This document shows positions 1 through 5,117 of a DNA stretch of 5,117 bases, in pieces. Both the position numbers and the translations under genes were made by a program. How positions within the stretch are numbered: the first letter of the stretch is position 1; each line of letters opens with the position of its first letter. The stretch is from Candidatus Aquicultor primus (GTDB lineage: Bacteria; Actinomycetota; Aquicultoria; Aquicultorales; Aquicultoraceae): NCBI GenBank assembly GCA_001767575.1, contig MELI01000055.1:1-5117 (forward strand), given 5' to 3'. The notes beneath the pieces are model-generated. The model did not search any database. It was not told the origin of the DNA and was given only the letters and a program-made list of their open reading frames with translations.

Positions 1-1557
1 AAGGCGCTCAAAGAGCTCGACAGGCTGGCTAAGATGCCTCAAGCAGCCGCTGAGTCATCGGTCATTCGTACATACCTCGATTGGCTTATCGGTTTGCCCT
101 GGCAGAAAAAATCGAAGCAAAAACTCGACCTCAAAGAGGCGTCTCAGATACTCGACGAAGACCACTACGGTCTGGAGCACGTCAAAAAGCGCGTCCTCGA
201 GTATCTTGCGGTCCACAAATTGACCGAGAAGATGCGCGGGCCGATACTCTGTTTCGTGGGACCGCCGGGAACCGGCAAGACTTCCATCGGCAAATCCATT
301 GCGCGCTCTCTCGGGAGAAAGTTCGTGCGGATTTCGCTCGGCGGCGTCCATGACGAGGCCGAGATAAGGGGACACCGGCGCACCTATGTCGGGGCGATGC
401 CCGGTCGCATCGTCCAAGCCATACAGCAAGCGGGGACTAAAAACCCGGTATTTATGCTCGACGAGATAGATAAGGTCGGGGCCGATTTCAGGGGCGACCC
501 TACTGCGGCGCTCCTGGAGGTGCTCGACCCCGAGCAGAATTTCGCCTTCAGCGACCACTACCTCGAGGTGCCGTTCGACCTCTCCGATGTCGTCTTCATC
601 ACGACGGCGAATATGCTGGAGACTATACCGCCGGCGCTCAGAGACCGCATGGAAGTAATACCGTACTCGGGCTACACCGAGGAAGACAAGGTCCATATAG
701 CGACCGAGTATCTCATTCCCAAGCAGGTAGAGACTCACGGGTTAACCGATAAGAACATCTTGATAGAGGAATCGGCGCTCCGGAAGATCATCCGCGAATA
801 CACCCGCGAAGCCGGTGTGCGAGACATAGAACGCAAGATAGCAAGTATTTGCCGCCAGGTAGCGCGAAAAGTCGTCGAAGGCGAGAAGAAGCGCTTGAAG
901 ATAGCACAAAAGAACCTCCATGATTACCTGGGGCCGAGCCAGTTTCGCTACGGCCTGGCCGAAGAGGCCGACGAGATCGGTGTCGCGACCGGGCTTGCCT
1001 GGACCGAAGCGGGCGGCGACGTCCTCTCCGTCGAGGCGACGACCTTGAGCGGCAAGGGCAAGCTGATTCTCACAGGCCACCTCGGTGAGGTTATGCGCGA
1101 GTCGGCGCAAGCGGCTGTGAGCTATGTGCGCTCCCGTGCCGAGGTCCTCAAAATAGACAAGCATTTCTATAGCGAGTTCGATACGCACATCCACGTGCCC
1201 GGCGGAGCTATCCCCAAGGATGGCCCATCGGCCGGTATCACCATGGCGACCGCTTTGGCTTCGACGCTGACCAAGCGCCCGGTCAAACGCGAGCTGGCGA
1301 TGACCGGCGAGATCACGCTGAGGGGTCGCGTGCTCCCAATCGGCGGCGTCAAGGAGAAAGTCCTGGCCGCGCATCGGGCCGGCATCAAGGAGATAATCCT
1401 GCCCGAGGAGAACGAGAAAGACCTCGAACTCGTATCCAAAGAGGTCAGAGAAGAACTCAAGTTTCATTTCGTCGACCACATGGATCAGGTCCTCGAGTTG
1501 GCGCTCAGGCCCGAGACACCCGCGAAGCGGATACGGCAACCGGGAAAACAGGCATAG
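1..1557 (+). CDS. lon: ATP-dependent Lon protease (LonA type), 5'-truncated by window edge
   Basis: Lon is a cytosolic AAA+ serine protease that unfolds and degrades misfolded and regulatory proteins. The reading frame is open from base 1, giving 518 visible residues. Compared with a usual length of about 770-800, most of the N-terminal substrate-binding domain lies off the window. In visible numbering, the tail of the N-terminal helical region ends in a conserved Y-x-D-W...P-W segment near residues 25-34. The AAA+ module follows: Walker A GPPGTGKT at 87-94, Walker B FMLDE ending at D154-E155, and the sensor-2 arginine in AGVRDIER at R274. The protease domain starts around the [10 protein letters not shown] segment (about 331-340). 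Its Ser-Lys dyad is S410 in KDGPSAG and K453 in [14 protein letters not shown], spaced 43 residues apart as in E. coli Lon (S679/K722). All catalytic motifs are intact, so the enzyme should be active. There is no transmembrane segment, which argues against LonB. The gene ends in two in-frame TAG codons and is followed by a terminator. The family call is near certain. Confidence 0.98.
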   Translation, partial: KALKELDRLAKMPQAAAESSVIRTYLDWLIGLPWQKKSKQKLDLKEASQILDEDHYGLEHVKKRVLEYLAVHKLTEKMRGPILCFVGPPGTGKTSIGKSIARSLGRKFVRISLGGVHDEAEIRGHRRTYVGAMPGRIVQAIQQAGTKNPVFMLDEIDKVGADFRGDPTAALLEVLDPEQNFAFSDHYLEVPFDLSDVVFITTANMLETIPPALRDRMEVIPYSGYTEEDKVHIATEYLIPKQVETHGLTDKNILIEESALRKIIREYTREAGVRDIERKIASICRQVARKVVEGEKKRLKIAQKNLHDYLGPSQFRYGLAEEADEIGVATGLAWTEAGGDVLSVEATTLSGKGKLILTGHLGEVMRESAQAAVSYVRSRAEVLKIDKHFYSEFDTHIHVPGGAIPKDGPSAGITMATALASTLTKRPVKRELAMTGEITLRGRVLPIGGVKEKVLAAHRAGIKEIILPEENEKDLELVSKEVREELKFHFVDHMDQVLELALRPETPAKRIRQPGKQA

Positions 1558-1577
1558 TAGGCACACCAGAGACTATC

Positions 1578-1608
1578 AAAGGGGCTGCTCGATGAGCGGC
1601 CCCTTTTT
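1578..1608 (+). terminator. Intrinsic terminator after lon
   Basis: A 10-bp stem (GGGGCTGCTC at 1581-1590 with GAGCGGCCCC at 1594-1603, containing one G-T wobble) closes on a 3-nt GAT loop and is followed by five T at 1604-1608. AAA at 1578-1580 can extend the stem into the T run. It begins about 20 nt after the lon stop codon and has the classic rho-independent form, so lon is probably the last gene of its transcript. Confidence 0.92.
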
Positions 1609-1633
1609 CGTTCCCGGATACGACGTTAATTAT

Positions 1634-1661
1634 TTGAAAAACCAACCTCGAAGCTTATATT
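1634..1661 (+). promoter_or_regulatory. Candidate sigma-70-type promoter for the Cys-rich/CwlM operon
   Basis: TTGAAA at 1634-1639 matches the -35 consensus at 5 of 6 positions, and TATATT at 1656-1661 matches the -10 consensus at 5 of 6. They are 16 bp apart, in the AT-richest stretch between lon and the next gene and just after the lon terminator. Transcription would begin around 1668-1670. The local TATAT repetition allows other -10 choices (for example 1661-1666), so the exact start is not fixed. No operator-like inverted repeat was recognised. Confidence 0.5.
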
Positions 1662-1716
1662 ATATCTATATGGTAATATCTTGGGGTAAGCGCCGCGCCC
1701 GGACTTTCCACAGCAG

Positions 1717-1722
1717 AAGGGG
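1717..1722 (+). promoter_or_regulatory. Ribosome binding site that decides the start of the Cys-rich gene
   Basis: AAGGGG at 1717-1722 is the only good Shine-Dalgarno-like run before this gene. It directly abuts the first in-frame ATG (1723), which is too close to be used. It is 3 nt from an in-frame GTG (1726) and 9 nt from the ATG at 1732. The last is therefore preferred, although spacing alone cannot exclude the GTG. Confidence 0.55.
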
Positions 1723-1731
1723 ATGGTGAGA

Positions 1732-1944
1732 ATGATAAAACAATGCGACGTCTGTAAGGTTGAAACAGAACATTCCCTTGAGGTAAGCTATGGACGCTCG
1801 GTTCACACGTTTTGTTCATTTCAGTGCGCCATAACGAAGCTCGCGCCGAAGTGCTGTTCTTGCGGTTGCAAGATAATAGGGAGACCGTTCGAGGCAGACG
1901 AAGAGATTTATTGCTCACCAGAGTGCTCGACCATGAACGAGTAG
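1732..1944 (+). CDS. Small ten-cysteine metal-binding protein with two treble-clef-like modules
   Basis: This is a 70-residue protein that I do not recognise as a named gene. It has ten cysteines (C5, C8, C28, C32, C41, C42, C44, C46, C61, C65), arranged as two similar halves. Each half has a short Cys cluster (CDVC; CCSCGC), a linker, and an aromatic-C-S-x-x-C knuckle (FCSFQC; YCSPEC). The second half resembles prokaryotic metallothionein of the SmtA type. The aromatic-CS-x-x-C ending is also typical of TRASH/MYM-like zinc fingers. Zinc or another soft metal is therefore likely, but no function can be assigned. It has no signal peptide or membrane segment, so it should be cytoplasmic. The start was set by the ribosome binding site; starting at 1723 would add three residues (MVR). 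It ends in two in-frame TAG codons (1942-1947) and is followed after 12 nt by the CwlM-like gene, which suggests co-transcription. The conserved cysteine pattern argues that it is real rather than a chance ORF. Confidence 0.8.
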   Translation: MIKQCDVCKVETEHSLEVSYGRSVHTFCSFQCAITKLAPKCCSCGCKIIGRPFEADEEIYCSPECSTMNE

Positions 1945-1956
1945 TAGCGCGGGGAT

Positions 1957-2997
1957 ATGATGCGATCTTTTTCCAAAGGCGACCGGGGCGACGAGGTTGT
2001 CGATATACAAATAAGGCTCTCCAGGCTCGGCTATAACCTGGGTCCGAGCGGTGTCGATGGAAGCTTTGGCGACGCGACCGGGGCTGCCGTGGTCATGTTT
2101 CAGCGCGACCGCGACCTCTTCGTCGACGGGGTCGTCTCCGAGGAGACGTGGAGAGCGCTGGTCGAGGCGACCTACAAGCTCGGCGACCGCCTTATCTATT
2201 TAAGAAGCCCCTTTTTCCGAGGCGATGACGTAAAAGAGCTGCAGCGCAACTTAAACACGCTCGGTTTCAACACCGGGCAGGTCGACGGCGTCTACGGCGA
2301 GACTACCGAGCGTGCGGTCCGCGAATACCAGCGAAACGTCGGGCTGCAGAGCGACGGTATCTTCGGTCCTTCGACGCACGCCGCTATCCAAAACTTCCGC
2401 CATCTTTTAAGCAGCGAGGCGAGCGCCATCTATCCCGACCCGCACCGGAACCAGGATTCCGCGCTGGCAATCTTCGAGAATAGGCGTATCGTTATCAATC
2501 CCATATTCCTGCAGGACGAACTCAAGGGACAAGCGCGGGCTTCAGCAGTGGAGACCAATCGCGACCTTGGGATACGCCTCGGCAATCTCCTCGAACTCCT
2601 GGGAGCGCGGGTGGTGTACCTCGATGGAGACGCCATCGGCAGCTTTGGTGGGGCAGCCGATATCTATATCGAGTTCAGCCTCAAGCTCGCCGAAGGGAAG
2701 GAGCGCTCCGGCAGCGCTGTCCATTATGATGATACTTTCGATGAATGCGCCACGCGCAGCCAGGTGTTGGCAAAGATATTGCAGGAGGAGCTGGTCTGCG
2801 CCCTGGAGTTACAAGACCTCGGAGTCGAGCGGGCAACGCTTGACGTTAAGCCGGGTCAGGCGGTCGCGGCAGTTCGCATAAAGCCGCTTTTCAGCTCGAA
2901 AACGGACGAGATGCCGCTCCTTGAAGAAGAGATTCTTAGGCAAAAAATCGCTGTGGCAGTATTTGATGGCATATCCAGCTACCTGCAGCTTTACTGA
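1957..2997 (+). CDS. cwlM: CwlM-like cytoplasmic pseudo-amidase with two peptidoglycan-binding domains
   Basis: The 346-residue protein has PG_binding_1 repeats at about 6-70 and 85-150 (each with a VDGxxG/SDGxFG-type turn), then an Amidase_3-like domain at about 177-345. It lacks a signal peptide and membrane segment, so it should stay in the cytoplasm. The order of domains and the linker between repeats (EATYKLGDRLIYL, 70-82) resemble mycobacterial CwlM as I remember it. CwlM is a non-secreted amidase homologue that, when phosphorylated, stimulates MurA, the first committed enzyme of peptidoglycan synthesis. The zinc site is ruined: the DPGHGG segment reads NPIFLQD (181-187), the SIHAN segment reads EFSLK (239-243), and the terminal catalytic Glu aligns with K309 in VRIKPLF. 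Only the Glu in the AVETN context (E199) seems kept. I infer a regulatory or binding role, not hydrolysis. The start is ATG 1957 or ATG 1960; the GGGG at 1951-1954 suits 1960 better. It ends in TGA-TAA. It probably shares a transcript with the Cys-rich gene 12 nt upstream. Confidence 0.87.
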   Translation: MMRSFSKGDRGDEVVDIQIRLSRLGYNLGPSGVDGSFGDATGAAVVMFQRDRDLFVDGVVSEETWRALVEATYKLGDRLIYLRSPFFRGDDVKELQRNLNTLGFNTGQVDGVYGETTERAVREYQRNVGLQSDGIFGPSTHAAIQNFRHLLSSEASAIYPDPHRNQDSALAIFENRRIVINPIFLQDELKGQARASAVETNRDLGIRLGNLLELLGARVVYLDGDAIGSFGGAADIYIEFSLKLAEGKERSGSAVHYDDTFDECATRSQVLAKILQEELVCALELQDLGVERATLDVKPGQAVAAVRIKPLFSSKTDEMPLLEEEILRQKIAVAVFDGISSYLQLY

Positions 2998-2998
2998 T

Positions 2999-3019
2999 AA
3001 CCGCTGGTAGAGCGGGTTT
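2999..3019 (+). terminator. Weak hairpin after the CwlM-like gene, doubtful terminator
   Basis: AACCGCT at 2999-3005 can pair with AGCGGGTT at 3011-3018 if one G bulges out, leaving a 5-nt loop. Only three T follow. The position, directly after the tandem stops, suits a terminator, but the short bulged stem and poor T run make it weak. It may be a partial terminator or have no function. The rest of the gap to 3099 is AT-rich and holds no ORF. Confidence 0.25.
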
Positions 3020-3055
3020 GCCCTCAAAAAATATTTTGTGATAAACTTACTCAGT

Positions 3056-3094
3056 TATACTTTTGAAAAGGATTTGAAGATTAAAGCATAGAAT
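3056..3094 (+). promoter_or_regulatory. Candidate promoter elements upstream of the NlpC/P60 gene
   Basis: Two -10-like hexamers occur: TATACT at 3056-3061 and TAGAAT at 3089-3094, each matching the consensus at 5 of 6 positions. Neither has a well-spaced -35. TTGAAA at 3063-3068 lies 20 bp before the second, longer than usual, and the first has only T-rich sequence at the right distance. AT-richness after a gene end supports a promoter somewhere here, but the element is not settled. I looked for a ydaO-type cyclic-di-AMP riboswitch, common before such hydrolase genes, and saw none in this roughly 100-nt gap. Confidence 0.3.
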
Positions 3095-3099
3095 ACTTT

Positions 3100-4188
3100 T
3101 TGACGAAGCATAGGATAGCGCTGAAATATAGGAGGAGATGTAGCATTTATCGTAGCAGACGCAGTTTAATCTCAGTCATATCCTTAGTCACTATAGTTTT
3201 TGCAGCCGTGACCTCACCGGCCACCGCGAATCCGCTCAACACCGGCAGACAAGCGGAAGTCCGTAAAATCAAGACTCAGCTAAGCCAAATCGATCAACAG
3301 CTCGATGTGGTTGTTGAAGAGTACAACTCAGCATCCCATTCTCTTAATAAAACTAAGAGCGAGCTCAAAATTGTCAGCGCTAAGTTAGTAGAAGCTGAGC
3401 AGGAATCATCCCAACGGCAAGAGGCGATCAATAAGCGGGTCGCATCCTTGTACCGCCAAGGCGGGCTTTCATATCTGGAGGTGCTCTTGAGCACGTCCGA
3501 CCTAGACCAATTTTTATACTGCCTCGAACTAGTCGAGAGATTGGCGGATCGCGATGCCCGGATTATTGCGGATTTAAAGGAGAGCAAAAAGGAGGCGGCA
3601 GCTTATAAAACAGCGCTCGTAGAGAAAGAAAGCGCGCAACAAGCCACCGTTGCCGAATTGCAAGCCAAGAAGGGCAATATCCAGGCCCAGCTCAACGACC
3701 GGAATAAGCTTCTGGCGCGCATCGGCAGGGAAATCGCGGCCGAGCGGCGCGCTGAGTCAAGAAAGCAAGCCCAGCTGCGCGACAAGATAAAGGTCAGCTA
3801 TAACAGGGGCAGCAGCGTTTCCGTGTCGAGAGGCGAGGGCCGCTCCAGCGCCGTTGGAGTCGCGATGGGAGAGCTTGGCAAGCCCTATAGTTGGGGCGCC
3901 GACGGACCCGGTTCGTTCGATTGCTCGGGTTTGACCCAATATGTCTACAGGCAATTAGGTGTCAGTCTGCCGCATTCGAGCAGAGCGCAGTATAACAGCG
4001 GCCAGCGAATAAGCCGCGACGACCTGGAATCAGGAGACCTCGTCTTCTTTGCGCGCGGCGGTTCGATATCGCACGTCGGCATCTACGTCGGCGGTGGCAG
4101 CTTCATCCACGCCCCGCAAACCGGTGACGTTGTAAAAATCAGCAGTCTCGGTAGTCACGGTGGGTATGTCGGTGCTGTGAGACCATAA
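3100..4188 (+). CDS. Secreted coiled-coil NlpC/P60 peptidoglycan endopeptidase (RipA/PcsB-like)
   Basis: Such enzymes cut the D-Glu-to-diamino-acid bond in peptidoglycan stem peptides and act outside the membrane in cell separation or wall growth. Of 362 residues, 1-22 are very basic, 23-39 form a hydrophobic core, and A-T-A at 41-43 gives a plausible signal peptidase I site. Residues about 48-230 are rich in K, E, Q and A and read as a long coiled coil, like PcsB, CwlO and RipA relatives, whose coiled coils can dock to FtsEX. Residues about 248-362 are the NlpC/P60 domain with catalytic Cys275 in FDCSG, His325 in SHVGIY and a third polar residue, His337, in FIHAP. All are present, so it should be active. 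The TTG start at 3100 gives the longest frame but has no good ribosome binding site. A perfect AGGAGG at 3130-3135 sits 9 nt before an in-frame ATT (3145), which would give a 28-residue signal peptide of normal size. The mature protein is the same either way. A terminator follows. Confidence 0.93.
   Translation: MTKHRIALKYRRRCSIYRSRRSLISVISLVTIVFAAVTSPATANPLNTGRQAEVRKIKTQLSQIDQQLDVVVEEYNSASHSLNKTKSELKIVSAKLVEAEQESSQRQEAINKRVASLYRQGGLSYLEVLLSTSDLDQFLYCLELVERLADRDARIIADLKESKKEAAAYKTALVEKESAQQATVAELQAKKGNIQAQLNDRNKLLARIGREIAAERRAESRKQAQLRDKIKVSYNRGSSVSVSRGEGRSSAVGVAMGELGKPYSWGADGPGSFDCSGLTQYVYRQLGVSLPHSSRAQYNSGQRISRDDLESGDLVFFARGGSISHVGIYVGGGSFIHAPQTGDVVKISSLGSHGGYVGAVRP
3130..3135 (+). promoter_or_regulatory. 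Consensus Shine-Dalgarno inside the annotated 5' end of the NlpC/P60 gene
   Basis: AGGAGG is a perfect anti-16S match, the strongest in the window, and lies 30 nt inside the frame opened by TTG 3100. The nearest ATG (3138-3140) is only 2 nt away, out of frame, and directly followed by TAG. Nine nt downstream, in frame, is ATT (3145), followed by codons for YRSRR and a hydrophobic stretch. Either the gene starts at a rare ATT, or this site has another role, or the match is chance within an Arg-Arg (AGG AGG) codon pair. Confidence 0.45.
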
Positions 4189-4230
4189 GTCTAAGGAAAT
4201 CGGGTCCCCCCGGACTCGTAAAATGACACT

Positions 4231-4260
4231 AAAAGGGTGGAGATATCTCCACCCTTTTTT
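4231..4260 (+). terminator. Intrinsic terminator after the NlpC/P60 gene (perfect palindrome)
   Basis: Bases 4231-4258 are a perfect 28-bp palindrome centred on GATATC. In RNA it gives a stem of about 12 bp (AAAAGGGTGGAG with CTCCACCCTTTT) with a 4-nt loop, and the T run spans 4255-4260. It begins about 40 nt after the stop codon. Because the left arm starts with AAAA, it could also terminate transcripts from the opposite strand, though no minus-strand gene is seen nearby. Confidence 0.93.
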
Positions 4261-4315
4261 GTACTATCGCGCAGCCGCCGGTAAAGTTTTGTCCGCCCGG
4301 TCCGAAATATCGTAT

Positions 4316-5117
4316 ATGGAAGACTTTTCTCTATTGCGCTTCCTCGTAGACGTGAGGGGCTCCGATTTGCATATCAAGGCGGGTAGTAAGCCGTGTCTTC
4401 GTGTAGACGGTGTACTTCGCAGCGCCGACCTTCCGGTCTTCGACATGGATGAAGTCGAGCAATTCGCGCTCACCATGATGAATGACCGACAGAAAAACCT
4501 CTTCGCCGATAAGAATGAGATTGATTTTGCGCTTACCCTGCCGGGAATCGGACGGTTCAGGACCAACATCTTCAAGCAGCGGGGCAGCATCGGCTTAGCG
4601 ATAAGGCGAGTAATGAGCGAGCAGCTCAGTATAGCCGAATTGGACCTGCCGCCCATCGTCGAGGAGCTGGTCCAAGAGCCTAGAGGGTTGATCTTGGTCA
4701 CCGGTGTCGCCGGCAGCGGCAAGACGACGACTTTGAATACGATGATAGACCACATCAATAGGACACAGCAGCGGCACATCATCACAATCGAAGACCCGAT
4801 AGAGGTTCTTCACAAAGATATAAACAGTTTCGTCAACCAGCGCGAGATAGGCGTCGATACCGATAGCTACGCAGACGCCCTCAAGCACGTTGTGCGCCAA
4901 GACCCCGATGTCATAATGATAGGGGAGATGAGGGATATGGAGACGGCTCAGGCGAGCCTTACGGCTGCCGAGATCGGAAACCTGGTCTTGAGCTCTCTCC
5001 ACACCGTCGACACGGCCGAGACTATCAACCGCATTATCGATTTATTCCCGCCGTATCAGCAGAAACAGGTGCGCATCATGCTTGCCGCCACTCTAAAGGG
5101 AATCATCTCGCTGCGTC
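4316..5117 (+). CDS. pilT: PilT-family type IV pilus retraction ATPase, 3'-truncated by window edge
   Basis: PilT is a hexameric cytoplasmic ATPase at the base of type IV pili that powers pilus retraction, twitching motility and often DNA uptake. The frame is open to the window end, giving 267 residues. With a family length near 345-370, roughly 80-100 residues are missing, including the C-terminal retraction motif. The N-terminal domain has the usual SDLHIKAG (16-23) and RVDG (29-32) signatures. The ATPase core shows Walker A GVAGSGKT at 130-137, an acidic Asp box IEDPIE at 158-163, Walker B MIGEMRD at 201-207 and a His box around H229 (SLHT). GEMRD marks the PilT/PilU branch rather than PilB or GspE; PilU cannot be fully excluded. 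The start at ATG 4316 fits the family N-terminus (MEDFSLLRFL), but no clear ribosome binding site precedes it. An in-frame TTG at 4289 is a weaker option. The gene follows the terminator by 55 nt, so it needs its own promoter, which I could not locate. No other pilus genes are visible. Confidence 0.95.
   Translation, partial: MEDFSLLRFLVDVRGSDLHIKAGSKPCLRVDGVLRSADLPVFDMDEVEQFALTMMNDRQKNLFADKNEIDFALTLPGIGRFRTNIFKQRGSIGLAIRRVMSEQLSIAELDLPPIVEELVQEPRGLILVTGVAGSGKTTTLNTMIDHINRTQQRHIITIEDPIEVLHKDINSFVNQREIGVDTDSYADALKHVVRQDPDVIMIGEMRDMETAQASLTAAEIGNLVLSSLHTVDTAETINRIIDLFPPYQQKQVRIMLAATLKGIISLR

Noticed and set aside
55..738. 227-codon minus-strand frame opposite the lon AAA+ module
   Set aside because: A shadow of lon with an Arg/Leu/Val-rich low-meaning translation and no family features.
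742..1566. 274-codon open frame on the minus strand opposite lon
   Set aside because: It lies wholly opposite the well-supported lon frame and has no recognisable domain. Long antisense frames are common opposite codon-biased genes.
1812..2036. 74-codon plus-strand frame bridging the Cys-rich and CwlM-like genes
   Set aside because: It overlaps both real genes in another frame, and its translation shows no conserved pattern.
1957..2997. Active secreted N-acetylmuramoyl-L-alanine amidase
   Set aside because: There is no signal peptide, and the expected zinc ligands and catalytic Glu are replaced.
2998..3140. Cyclic-di-AMP (ydaO) riboswitch before the NlpC/P60 gene
   Set aside because: Such riboswitches often precede wall hydrolase genes, but the AT-rich gap shows none of the conserved purine-rich junction segments and is short for one.
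4231..4258. Perfect palindrome as a regulator binding site
   Set aside because: The T run and its position after a stop codon explain it fully as a terminator; an operator role needs no invoking.
4264..4785. 173-codon minus-strand frame between the terminator and the pilT core
   Set aside because: It is antisense to conserved PilT motifs, including Walker A, and its translation is Ser/Arg-rich with no domain.
1..5117. CRISPR array, insertion sequence, tRNA or attachment site
   Set aside because: No regularly spaced repeats, transposase frames, cloverleaf-forming stretches or flanking direct repeats were seen on reading both strands.

Overview
The window carries five genes, all on the + strand, and reads like a chromosomal housekeeping and cell-envelope region. 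There is no sign of mobile DNA, tRNA, rRNA or CRISPR. The best clue to the host is the third gene, a cytoplasmic, CwlM-like protein with two peptidoglycan-binding domains and a ruined amidase domain, an arrangement known mainly from Actinobacteria. A RipA/PcsB-type secreted NlpC/P60 hydrolase fits this. The base composition is moderate rather than very GC-rich, ATA isoleucine codons are common, and there is a type IV pilus retraction ATPase. Together these point away from mycobacteria or streptomycetes and towards a deeper-branching actinobacterial lineage (Coriobacteriia-like or an uncultivated relative). That placement is inference, not proof.

Layout: (1) 1-1557, the 3' two thirds of lon, the ATP-dependent protease, cut by the left edge and closed by a strong intrinsic terminator (1578-1608). 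(2) 1609-1731, an AT-rich gap with a plausible sigma-70-type promoter and a possible 19-codon leader ORF. (3) 1732-2997, a two-gene operon: a 70-residue protein with ten cysteines, then the CwlM-like pseudo-amidase 12 nt later. (4) 2998-3099, an AT-rich gap with only weak signals. (5) 3100-4188, a secreted coiled-coil NlpC/P60 endopeptidase whose start codon is uncertain, followed by a terminator that is a perfect 28-bp palindrome (4231-4258). (6) 4316-5117, the 5' three quarters of a PilT-family ATPase, running off the right edge.

How they fit together: in mycobacteria CwlM controls peptidoglycan precursor synthesis from inside the cell, and the NlpC/P60 protein would cut peptide stems outside it. 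The middle of the window may therefore hold one gene for regulating wall synthesis and one for wall cleavage. The small cysteine-rich protein in an operon with the CwlM-like gene has no assigned role and is the most open question here. Lon and PilT appear to be separate transcription units that happen to be neighbours.
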